Shown piece after piece: positions 1 through 7,845 of a stretch of DNA of 64,000 nucleotides. The stretch covers positions 1,061,747 to 1,125,746 of the forward strand of contig JABTUK010000005.1 in assembly GCA_015075405.1 (NCBI GenBank), in the 5' to 3' direction. Under the pieces are notes generated by a model. The model was given only the letters and a program-made list of their open reading frames with translations, was not told the origin of the DNA and did not search any database. The stretch is from Anaerolineales bacterium (GTDB lineage: Bacteria > Chloroflexota > Anaerolineae > 4572-78 > J111). The translations under genes and the position numbers were made by a program. Within the stretch, counting starts at the first letter, position 1. Each line of letters starts with the position of its first letter.

Positions 1-799
1 CTTTGCCAACAATCATTAGCCGTGCTTGTGGCAACTGTTGCCAAACCAGAGGCATAACTTTGTTCGCTAAATCTAATCCGGCGGCTACATTAGCATGGTA
101 GCTCATTTTGCCGGTGAAAACAAGCGTTGCCGGATCGCGCGGGGTGAAGATGGGGTTGAAGTAGTTTAAGTCAACGCCGTTGGGTAGCACAATCAAGCGT
201 TGACTCAGCTCAGGTGTTGTGGTGAGTTGAGCCAGAGTATCTCGATCACGCGGAGAAGTGACCAAGACTCGCTGAAAACGTTCAAGAAATTTACCCTCAT
301 AAGTGCGGGTCCGGGCCAAATCTAATCGAGCCAGCATACGACTGCGCCAATTAGGCCCGGCCTGCAAGACGCGTTCAAAAAGAAGTGTAATCGAGTCGAC
401 CGAGTCAAACACAACGGGTGTACCATTAACGGCTTCACCCAGTTCAGCCCCACGAAGATGCTCAATATGAACAATGTCAAACTTATTTTTAGCTTGAGTT
501 TGCCTGATGAGTTGGGCCATCTGCGGTGAACGAGAGTATGCTGCTTGCAAAGGGGTTTGACCGGCAACAACTTGTATAGCGTTCCATAAGGTACGCCAGC
601 GGGGCAGGGATACAGTTTCAACTTGTTGGCACAAGCGCCGTAATGTATCTAAACTACTGGTATCTTCTCCTGGCGGCTCCAAGGCTAACAGGGTGATAGC
701 ATGGCCTCGTTCGGCCAGGGCTTTGATCAAATTGTAGGGGCGCACCCGAATGAGGGAGGGTAGGTATGGACTGATAAATAGAATGTTCAATGAGGTCAT
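1..799 (-). CDS. Glycosyltransferase family 4, 3' part beyond window
   Basis: The frame opens at an ATG (complement of 797-799) and stays open to base 1, so about 266 N-terminal residues are visible and the C-terminus is missing. The N-terminus (NILFISPYLPSLIRVRPYN) and the segment VLPNGVDLNYF followed by LVFTGKMSYHANVAAG are typical of GT-B fold family 4 sugar transferases, where the NGVD stretch begins the second Rossmann domain. The layout resembles the sugar transferases found with exosortase/EPS systems. With the O-antigen-ligase-like gene at 3.9 kb it suggests an exopolysaccharide or glycan locus. Sugar donor and acceptor cannot be read from the sequence. It is divergent from the next gene. 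Confidence 0.8.
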   Translation of the reverse strand, partial: MTSLNILFISPYLPSLIRVRPYNLIKALAERGHAITLLALEPPGEDTSSLDTLRRLCQQVETVSLPRWRTLWNAIQVVAGQTPLQAAYSRSPQMAQLIRQTQAKNKFDIVHIEHLRGAELGEAVNGTPVVFDSVDSITLLFERVLQAGPNWRSRMLARLDLARTRTYEGKFLERFQRVLVTSPRDRDTLAQLTTTPELSQRLIVLPNGVDLNYFNPIFTPRDPATLVFTGKMSYHANVAAGLDLANKVMPLVWQQLPQARLMIVGK

Positions 800-1004
800 G
801 GTTGGGTTATTTTCTGGTCAATCTGTCTGAGGAAGATAAGGGCACACCCTTACCAAATTATTAAACCTCAAAAAAATGTGAATCTAATAGGGGAAATGTA
901 TGAAAAAAGTTAGAAAGAAGTTAAGAATTGATAACCAAAATAAGTAATCCACCCTTTTGTACCCATAATCAACTTAGGCACAAGAGGGTGGAAAAAATCC
1001 TACT

Positions 1005-1137
1005 TTTGGTTATCTATAGATATTCAGATAATGTTTTGGGTAGGGGCACGGCCTTGCGCCTGCCCCACCAGGGGCGACCGCAAGGGTACGCCCCTACAGA
1101 TTCAAAATGTTTTTCTGAACATCTATATTTCCAAACC
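1005..1137. repeat. Imperfect palindromic dispersed repeat, copy 1
   Basis: The core at 1040-1097 starts GTAGGGGCACGGCC and ends GGGTACGCCCCTAC. Its flanks are also roughly complementary (TATAGATATTCAGATAATG at 1015-1033 against the complement of 1104-1127). The same core with the same left flank recurs at 33611-33692. This and AT-rich sequence are all I see in the 515-base gap 800-1314. It looks like a MITE or REP-like element. Confidence 0.65.
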
Positions 1138-1314
1138 AAATTCAAACTTTTTTATAATATAATAAGGGGGAGTTTGTAGTAGTGGGGCAAACCACATCAG
1201 CCCGAACCCTGGTAATTATTCTATTACATGAATCACCTTGATGAAAGCTGTTTAAGAAGTTCATAATTCGAACCTGGATGATGATGTTACCTGGCGAATT
1301 CTGGATAAATAAAA

Positions 1315-3840
1315 ATGAATAGTCAGGAAAACTTAACATTAAAGTATAGAGAATCGCCTACCCAAAATAGCACAAATCTTGTAGAATATAGAACCAAGAG
1401 GACAAATCGTTCGGATATGGAAGCAAAAAAGTCCGATTTTGTCGTTGGTGGCGCTGTACCTTTAGATGTTTCTATGTACGTAAAGCGTTCAGCAGACGAC
1501 GAGTTGTTCAATTCAGTTCTGGCGGGTCAGTTCTGTTATATCTTTGCTCCGCATCACCTGGGTAAATCAAGCCTGATGCTGCGCACAGACTGGCGGTTGC
1601 AGCAACATGGTTTTAGTACCGCTACTATTGATTTTAGTGGCCTTGGTACTGATGTTGATGTTGCGGCCTTGTACCTTTTAATAATCAAACGTCTGAAATA
1701 CCTCTTGAAACTCTCCCCGGATCCTGACCTGTGGTGGGCGGAGCATGCTTCCCTTGATATAGCGCAACGTTTCATTAATTTCCTACGAGATGTGGTTTTG
1801 GCCGAAGTGGTGGATCCCATTGCCATTTCTCTTGATGGGATAACTTCAATTTTACCCTCAGCTTTCTTGAGTAGCTTCCTGGCTGCTATTGGGACTATTT
1901 ATGAAGCGCGGGCCACCGATGCCATCTACAATCGCCTCAATTTCATTCTCCTGGGTGTAAGTATGCCTCCCGATTTAGTAAAAGACCCTAATCTTTTTCC
2001 CTTGTCTATAGCCAAAAAAATTGAGCTGTCCGACTTCAGTCTGGCAGAGGTTCAGGTACTTCAACAGGGCCTGCAAGCTGTTGGCGCAGAACAGGGCGCG
2101 GCAGTCTTCCAGCGCATTTTCTATTGGACGAACGGCCATCCTTACCTGACCCAAAAGTTATGCTCAACCATCGCCAAGATGTGGGACGGACACTGGAACG
2201 ATGAACGAGTTGATGAATTGGTAGAGAGACTTTTTCATTCAGCAGGATTTCATCATGAACTCGATTTACAATTTGTCATCAAGGGTATCAAAACCAGTCC
2301 ACGAAAGGGTAAGTTATTAGCTCTCTATAGCCGGATATACGCAGGAAAACAGGTAGCCCATGACGAACAATCACTCGATCAAAGTGAATTGAAACTGGTG
2401 GGTTTGGTACGAGCCAAAAACGGTTTTTTGCAAATACATAACGAAATCTATCGTTTGGTCTTCAATCAGGATTGGATAAAGGCTAATACGCCAGTTAAAT
2501 GGACACTTCATATTATAGTTGTATCAATCTTGCTTGTCCTGTTATTAACAGGAGCTGTTATCTTTTATATTCAGCAACAGGAGCAACGAAGAACCCAAGC
2601 GCAAGCGTTAATGAACAGCTTTAGAAGCGAAACTTCTTCTGATAAGCGTATTACCAATTTGGCGGCATTATTTAATCTTTCTGGATATGAGGAGGATGCC
2701 CGCCAGTTATTTTATAATGATCTTGATCCAGCTGATCAGTATGCTTTATTTGAGTTGGATAATCCATCCACAGTGGGGCGACAGTTAATTACTGTGATAA
2801 AGGGATTATATACAGACCCCCACCTGGCAGAAAATGACCACGATAATGAACTGCTCAACACTATGGCTCAACCCTTAAGTCAATTAAAAGATACACCTTC
2901 GCTGGGATCAATTGAGCTAGAAATGGAGATTTCACAATGGCGTAAAGGGCGTGAATTTTACCACACTAACAATCAATATCAGCAAGCCCTTAATGCCTAT
3001 AATATTGCGATTAAGATGAATGATAGCAATCCAGGGGTTTATTTTGATCGGGGTCTAGCTTATGCAGCTTTAAGCAAGGTTGACCTGGCCTTACAAGATT
3101 TTATCATGGTGTTACAATTAGATGAAAGTTGGCAGCCTAAGGTACAGCAGACAATTCTGAGCAATAGTCAACTTTATGATGCTCTATGGAATGAGACAGG
3201 ATTATATCAAGAATTGATGGTATTGCTACCTACCCCCACTTCTACCCCAACCTTTACCAGCACCCCCACTCCAACTGGTACTTCAACTTCTACCGCTACT
3301 CCAATTCCCACCAGTACCCCAACATCTCCACCAGCCACTTCAACTCCCACCCTTACCCCGACATTGCCCCGTGAACCTATTTCTAATACGCCTACCTCTG
3401 TAGCCTCAACCCCCACCCCCGATGTGCCTATGGGCGTTTTTACCTTGTTAAGGCCATTACTTGAAGACCCTTCGTATGGTCCCACCACATTTGAGTGGCA
3501 GTGGTCGGGTCCCCTGCCATCCGATTATGGTTTTGAGGTGCGTGTTTGGCGAGAAGGATCGCCGCCGGCGGGGGTACACAATGCTGTTCTGGACAATCAA
3601 AACGGCAATATAAAGAGTTTGGGAAATAATACCTATAAGCTTGATACCAATATCACGAATGCGTTCGGGGTGCAAGCGCATAGCGGCGAATATTTGTGGA
3701 CGGTTGCTCTGGTGCGAGTCAATCCCAAATATGCTGATCTGGGAATCCAGGCTCCCCCAGGCACACTAATCTTTGCAGCGCCTGGTAGTAGTGGTGATGG
3801 TAAAGGCGACAAGAACGGTGGCGGTGTTGGCATTGAGTAG
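1315..3840 (+). CDS. AAA-like ATPase / TM / TPR / Thr-Pro linker membrane protein
   Basis: Residues 45-390 match the AAA-like family common in cyanobacteria and Chloroflexota (FVVGGAVPLD entry, degenerate P-loop APHHLGKSSLM at about 78-88). One transmembrane segment follows at about 397-417 (IIVVSILLVLLLTGAVIFY), then a TPR-like region at about 545-600 (FYHTNNQYQQALNAYNIAI), a Thr/Pro-rich spacer at about 635-705, and a C-terminal beta-rich domain of about 130 residues ending in a Gly/Asp-rich tail. The inferred topology is a cytoplasmic ATPase with an extracytoplasmic sensor. No ribosome site is seen before the ATG at 1315. The ATG at 1417 (MEAKKSDF), with AGAGG 14 bases upstream, fits the family start better and may be the true start. 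The role is unknown. Confidence 0.75.
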   Translation: MNSQENLTLKYRESPTQNSTNLVEYRTKRTNRSDMEAKKSDFVVGGAVPLDVSMYVKRSADDELFNSVLAGQFCYIFAPHHLGKSSLMLRTDWRLQQHGFSTATIDFSGLGTDVDVAALYLLIIKRLKYLLKLSPDPDLWWAEHASLDIAQRFINFLRDVVLAEVVDPIAISLDGITSILPSAFLSSFLAAIGTIYEARATDAIYNRLNFILLGVSMPPDLVKDPNLFPLSIAKKIELSDFSLAEVQVLQQGLQAVGAEQGAAVFQRIFYWTNGHPYLTQKLCSTIAKMWDGHWNDERVDELVERLFHSAGFHHELDLQFVIKGIKTSPRKGKLLALYSRIYAGKQVAHDEQSLDQSELKLVGLVRAKNGFLQIHNEIYRLVFNQDWIKANTPVKWTLHIIVVSILLVLLLTGAVIFYIQQQEQRRTQAQALMNSFRSETSSDKRITNLAALFNLSGYEEDARQLFYNDLDPADQYALFELDNPSTVGRQLITVIKGLYTDPHLAENDHDNELLNTMAQPLSQLKDTPSLGSIELEMEISQWRKGREFYHTNNQYQQALNAYNIAIKMNDSNPGVYFDRGLAYAALSKVDLALQDFIMVLQLDESWQPKVQQTILSNSQLYDALWNETGLYQELMVLLPTPTSTPTFTSTPTPTGTSTSTATPIPTSTPTSPPATSTPTLTPTLPREPISNTPTSVASTPTPDVPMGVFTLLRPLLEDPSYGPTTFEWQWSGPLPSDYGFEVRVWREGSPPAGVHNAVLDNQNGNIKSLGNNTYKLDTNITNAFGVQAHSGEYLWTVALVRVNPKYADLGIQAPPGTLIFAAPGSSGDGKGDKNGGGVGIE

Positions 3841-3926
3841 CCACAGTCATACTATCCATCATGACCAATTGGCTGTGATACCGTGAGAACCATTAGACGT
3901 ATTTCATAATCTGTTTGCCTAAATCC

Positions 3927-5747
3927 ATGGCCAATTTTTTACAATATCATCCCCGCTCATTTCTCCAGCAATTTACTTACCAGATTGTCTTCCTGGAATT
4001 AATTTTGCCATTTCCCTTGATATTTGTTGGGCTCTCAGGAGTCTTGAACCCGTTAGTAGTTGGAAGCGTTGTCACGCTTGCGGTGATCCCGTGGGTGACT
4101 CGATGGTTTGTTTTAGGTAGACTCAGTCGGCCCACTTTTGCCGATGGCCCTTTGACTTTATTTGTGATCAGCGCCTTTATTGGAACGTGGGCTGCTTATG
4201 ATCCTAACCTGAGTTGGCCAATGTTGCTCACGTTACTCGGTAGTGTAAACCTCTTTTTTACCATCATTAATGCTAAAGTTTCACTTCAGCGTCTTAGCGC
4301 TGGGTTGGTCCTTATTGCGACCCTTGTGGCTGTTTATTTTATAAGTCAATTTGCCCATTTTCATTATCCCGAAGAAGCGGGAGGGTTGGCTCGATTGGGC
4401 CTGCTAACTGGATCATTCCTGCCAAATTTGGTCTTCTTTACTCCCCATCCTAATGCAGTTGCTAACTTTTTGGTGGGAGTATTACTTCTCTGCCTGATTT
4501 TGACCGGGCAGACGCAAGCCGGTCAACGAATGGCCTGGAGTTTGGCAGCCGGGCTTATCGGCTACGGCTTGCTCATCTCCGAGTCAAGAGGAGCTTGGTT
4601 TGGATTGGCGGTAGCCTTGAGTATTTGGGGCCTGCTAGGTACCACAAACCGGGTGCTGCGCTTAGTTTTAGTGGGTGTTGGAAGTATTGGCGCTCTGCTT
4701 AGCCTTTGGGTAGTAATCCATTTATCCAAACCTGACCACCCGGTTTTTATTTTGTCCTCAATGTTGAATACCGCTGACAGCCGTTTTACTCTTTACCGTA
4801 ACAGTTTCAATTTATGGGGCGATTACCTGTTTACCGGCATTGGCCTTGGTAACACCTTTGCCCTGATCTACTCGCGTTACCAATTGCTTATCAACGTTCC
4901 GTATCTATACTATGCTCATAACCTATTTTTATCAGTTGGGTTAGCTCTAGGTGTAGGAGGTTTGGGAGCGCTGCTTTGGCTAATGATCGGTTTTTACTGT
5001 TTTGTAGCCAGAATAGAGCAAAGAGGATTAAATACCGCGAACTTGCCCTTTTTCCGGGCTGCTTGGTTGGGGGTGACTGCTGTCTTAGTCCACGGCTTGA
5101 CCGATTCTCCTCAATTTGCTGACCCAGGCTGGACTATGCCGATGTTATTTGCTCTATTCGGGTTAGCCGTATCTGTAGGCCAACAAGCCGAAAAACCCTT
5201 CCAACCGATCTTCCCCCCCGCTTTTCAAAGCTGGAAAGTGTGGACAGCGATTCTTATTGCTGCCTTGATAATTGGCATTCTATTTCAACGACCTCTGCTG
5301 AGCGCTTGGTATGCTAACTTGGGAGCGGTTTATCAGACCTATGCTGATTTATCACCGGACCTGGATGACAAAACCCAGAAGGCAGCCATAAACCAGGCCA
5401 TTATATATTTTGAACGCTCTCTCAACTTGAACCCTACCCAACCTATAGCCAATCGCCGCTTGGGCATGATTGCTTTGTCTTGGGATAACTTTACCAAGTC
5501 TAACTATTTCCTGGAAAAGGCCTATAAGCAAGAGCCAAACAATCAAGCAACCTTAAAAGCCCTTGGTCTTGCTTATTTATGGGTTGGTCGTTTAGATGAG
5601 GCTGAGAAATTGCTACGACAGGTCAATGATCAGAACATGTTGATCGAAGAACTTGGTATTTGGAGTAATTTGAGAGAATCTCAAGGGCAGATGGACCTAG
5701 CCGAATATGCCTACAGTTTAGCTGAACGGCTTTCGGTCAAACGGTGA
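3927..5747 (+). CDS. O-antigen ligase / Wzy-like polymerase with TPR tail
   Basis: An integral membrane protein of about 606 residues with about ten hydrophobic segments. The Wzy_C-type signature is present: SESRGAWFGLAVAL, then TGIGLGNTFALI and YYAHNLFLSVGLALGVGG, the periplasmic-loop Arg and His region of O-antigen ligases. After the last membrane span (about residue 430-450) comes a soluble TPR tail (YFERSLNLNPTQPIANRRLG and YFLEKAYKQEPNNQATLKAL). Such proteins polymerise or ligate lipid-linked glycans outside the membrane. I chose the ATG at 3927; an in-frame TTG at 3915 is possible and neither has a clear ribosome site. It lies 86 bases after the AAA-like gene on the same strand and may be co-transcribed. 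In a presumed monoderm, EPS polymerisation is likelier than true O-antigen ligation. Confidence 0.85.
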   Translation: MANFLQYHPRSFLQQFTYQIVFLELILPFPLIFVGLSGVLNPLVVGSVVTLAVIPWVTRWFVLGRLSRPTFADGPLTLFVISAFIGTWAAYDPNLSWPMLLTLLGSVNLFFTIINAKVSLQRLSAGLVLIATLVAVYFISQFAHFHYPEEAGGLARLGLLTGSFLPNLVFFTPHPNAVANFLVGVLLLCLILTGQTQAGQRMAWSLAAGLIGYGLLISESRGAWFGLAVALSIWGLLGTTNRVLRLVLVGVGSIGALLSLWVVIHLSKPDHPVFILSSMLNTADSRFTLYRNSFNLWGDYLFTGIGLGNTFALIYSRYQLLINVPYLYYAHNLFLSVGLALGVGGLGALLWLMIGFYCFVARIEQRGLNTANLPFFRAAWLGVTAVLVHGLTDSPQFADPGWTMPMLFALFGLAVSVGQQAEKPFQPIFPPAFQSWKVWTAILIAALIIGILFQRPLLSAWYANLGAVYQTYADLSPDLDDKTQKAAINQAIIYFERSLNLNPTQPIANRRLGMIALSWDNFTKSNYFLEKAYKQEPNNQATLKALGLAYLWVGRLDEAEKLLRQVNDQNMLIEELGIWSNLRESQGQMDLAEYAYSLAERLSVKR

Positions 5748-5764
5748 ATGGCCTGAGATGAAAT

Positions 5765-6301
5765 TTACTGCTGCGCCCGGCGCAGTTCATCTTCCAGCCG
5801 CAGCCGGAAATGTTGAGCCGTTGGAACCGGCACAATCAGGTTAAAAGCGTCTATTTTTCGGTTCAGTTTGACCAATATCTCTTCAAAACGAGCTACCGCC
5901 GCCTGCCAGGCAGCCTCGCCGGTCGGGTTGGCTTGATAGTGTTGCCAGGCCAGCCGAAGTTTATCCCGCGCCGCCGCCACCTCCCGCCGGATTTCCTTGT
6001 CTCGTTCAATCCAGGCCGGGGCCATGTTGTTGTTTTGCAGCAGCCCAAAGGCCAGTTCCTGGGCTGGATCAAGATAAGGGTTGGTGTTAAAAGAGAGGGG
6101 TTTGCCGCGGCCTGGTAGATTATCAAACTCCCCGTTGGCCATCGCCTCCTGAATCCGCTGCTCGATCAAATCCGCCCGTTCCTGCTCGCGCTGGGCGCGG
6201 GCTGCCTCGCTCGATCCCTGGGCCGGCTGCCGGCGGTCCTCCAGGTCTTCCTTCAAACGGCTCAATCGTTCTTGTTGCTTCTTATTTTTGGATGAATTCA
6301 T
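5765..6301 (-). CDS. DUF1992 / DnaJC28-type conserved domain protein
   Basis: A small soluble protein of 178 residues. Residues 46-115 match the DUF1992 (DnaJ homologue subfamily C member 28) domain: LIEQRIQEAMANGEFDNLPG, then GKPLSF, LLQNNNMAPAWIERDKEIR and a helical tail. The N-terminus is a charged, Gln/Glu/Arg-rich helix. The molecular function of the family is not established. The gene starts 14 bases after the NDH-2 gene ends on the same strand, so the two probably share a transcript. AGGG lies just before the ATG. The 3' end converges on the O-antigen-ligase-like gene with only 17 bases between. Confidence 0.85.
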   Translation of the reverse strand: MNSSKNKKQQERLSRLKEDLEDRRQPAQGSSEAARAQREQERADLIEQRIQEAMANGEFDNLPGRGKPLSFNTNPYLDPAQELAFGLLQNNNMAPAWIERDKEIRREVAAARDKLRLAWQHYQANPTGEAAWQAAVARFEEILVKLNRKIDAFNLIVPVPTAQHFRLRLEDELRRAQQ

Positions 6302-6315
6302 TCTGACCCTGTATT

Positions 6316-7641
6316 TTACTCCTTTTTAATGAGTTGAAAAGAGTTTTGGCCTGTAATGAGACGCGCCCCGCGCTTGCGCGTGAAATAGTTCCAGGCCCAT
6401 TGGAACATCACCATCACCCGGTTGTCGAATTCAATCAGGTACAAAATGTGAATAAAAACCCAGATGAACCAGGCCGGAAACCCGCCAAACTTCAAAGAAC
6501 CCAGGGCGGCTACGGCGGCATTACGTCCGATGACCGCCAGACTGCCCCGATCTTGATAGTGAAACGGTGGCAGTGTTTCGCCTTTGAGCCGGCGCTGGAT
6601 GAGTTTGGCCGCATATTCGCCTTGCTGCATCGCCACCTGGGCCACACCCGGCAGAGGTTTTTCACCCTGATGGGAAAAATTAGCCAGATCACCGATGACA
6701 AAGATGTTGGGTTGACCGGCAACAGTTAAATCCGGTTCCACTATCACTCGCCCGGCCCGATCCAGGGCTACGCCGGTTCGTTGGGCCAAAATCTGCCCCA
6801 GCGGCGAAGCTTTCATGCCCGCCGCCCAGAGAATGGTATGGGTGTCAAGCTGCTCCGGCTCAGCTTCGCCCCGGCGTAAAGTAATGACCCCATCCTGAAT
6901 ATCTGTGACCACGGTTTTGGTTTGCACCGTCACCCCCAAACGGGTCAGCGATTGCTCGGCTTTGGCCGATAACTCAGCCGGATAGGGCGGCAAAACCCGC
7001 TCCACCCCTTCGACCAGTAAAACTTTAGTCTGGGTGGGATCAATCGTTCTAAAATCATTTTTGAGAGTTTTATGGGCCAGCTCGGCCAGCGCGCCGGCCA
7101 ATTCTACCCCTGTCGGACCGCCGCCGACGATAACAAAAGTAAGCCAGGCCCGCCGTTTTTCAGGATCAGGCTCTCGTTCGGCGGCTTCAAAAGCCAGCAA
7201 CACCCGCCGCCGAATTTCGGTGGCATCCTCGATGGTTTTCAGGCCGGGCGCCAATGGCGCCCATTCATCGTGACCAAAATAGTGGTGACTGACCCCGGTG
7301 GCAATAATCAAGCTATCGTAGCTTAACTCGCCATCGACCAGGATAACTTTGTGCTGCTCCGGTTCAAGGTCAACAACCTCAGCCGCCAGCACATGCGTAT
7401 TTTTATTTCGGCTCAGTACGGCCCGCAGCGGCGAAGCAATATCACCCGGTGACAGCCCACCCGTCGCCACTTGATACAGCAGCGGTTGAAAAAGGTGAAA
7501 ATTGCGTTTATCCACCAGCGTCACTTGTACCGGGGCGCGGCCCAGAGCTTTGGCCGCATATAGGCCCCCGAAACCGCCGCCGATAATAACCACCCGGTGA
7601 GGGTGAGAGTTATGACTATGGAGTTTGTTCGTCTCTAACAT
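6316..7641 (-). CDS. ndh: Type II NADH dehydrogenase (NDH-2)
   Basis: A flavoprotein expected to pass electrons from NADH to quinone without proton pumping, at the inner face of the membrane. It has an N-terminal FAD dinucleotide fold VVIIGGGFGGLYAAKAL, the NDH-2 stretch FHLFQPLLYQVATGGLSPGD, a second NADH fold FVIVGGGPTGVELAGALAEL (about residue 170), and the FAD-binding end NIFVIGDLA. The C-terminus (FPAWFIWVFIHILYLIEFDN) is the amphipathic/hydrophobic membrane-docking region. Length (441 residues) is normal. I prefer the ATG at 7641; an in-frame TTG lies at 7650. The large palindrome at 7654-7754 is immediately upstream and must overlap the leader or promoter. Confidence 0.9.
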   Translation of the reverse strand: MLETNKLHSHNSHPHRVVIIGGGFGGLYAAKALGRAPVQVTLVDKRNFHLFQPLLYQVATGGLSPGDIASPLRAVLSRNKNTHVLAAEVVDLEPEQHKVILVDGELSYDSLIIATGVSHHYFGHDEWAPLAPGLKTIEDATEIRRRVLLAFEAAEREPDPEKRRAWLTFVIVGGGPTGVELAGALAELAHKTLKNDFRTIDPTQTKVLLVEGVERVLPPYPAELSAKAEQSLTRLGVTVQTKTVVTDIQDGVITLRRGEAEPEQLDTHTILWAAGMKASPLGQILAQRTGVALDRAGRVIVEPDLTVAGQPNIFVIGDLANFSHQGEKPLPGVAQVAMQQGEYAAKLIQRRLKGETLPPFHYQDRGSLAVIGRNAAVAALGSLKFGGFPAWFIWVFIHILYLIEFDNRVMVMFQWAWNYFTRKRGARLITGQNSFQLIKKE

Positions 7642-7653
7642 AGGAACCAAATA

Positions 7654-7754
7654 GACTCAGTAGATCCAATTTTCGAGGAGTGAGGCACGCCCACGTGCCG
7701 AACACCGCCGCACGTGGGCGTGCTGGCTCCTCAAATTTGGATCCACTGAGACTC
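7654..7754. repeat. 101-bp near-perfect palindrome upstream of ndh
   Basis: The left arm (7654-7698) and right arm (7710-7754) are about 44-base inverted copies (CTCAGTRGATCCAA at the outside, GCACGCCCACGTGC at the inside) around an 11-base centre. It lies 12 bases upstream of the ndh ATG and 91 bases beyond the CoxL-like stop. It could be a MITE, or act as a terminator/processing hairpin between the two genes. No T-run follows it. Confidence 0.75.
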
Positions 7755-7845
7755 AAAGAGCTAATTTTAAATTCTTCTATAAGTGTAGTTCGATGTTTAT
7801 TTATGGTGTCTTTGATTTGGTTGAGATTTTGCATCGTTCTTTGCC

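Noticed and set aside
928..1179. Small gene in the gap before the AAA-like gene
   Set aside because: It runs through the palindromic repeat, has no ribosome site and no protein-like sequence.
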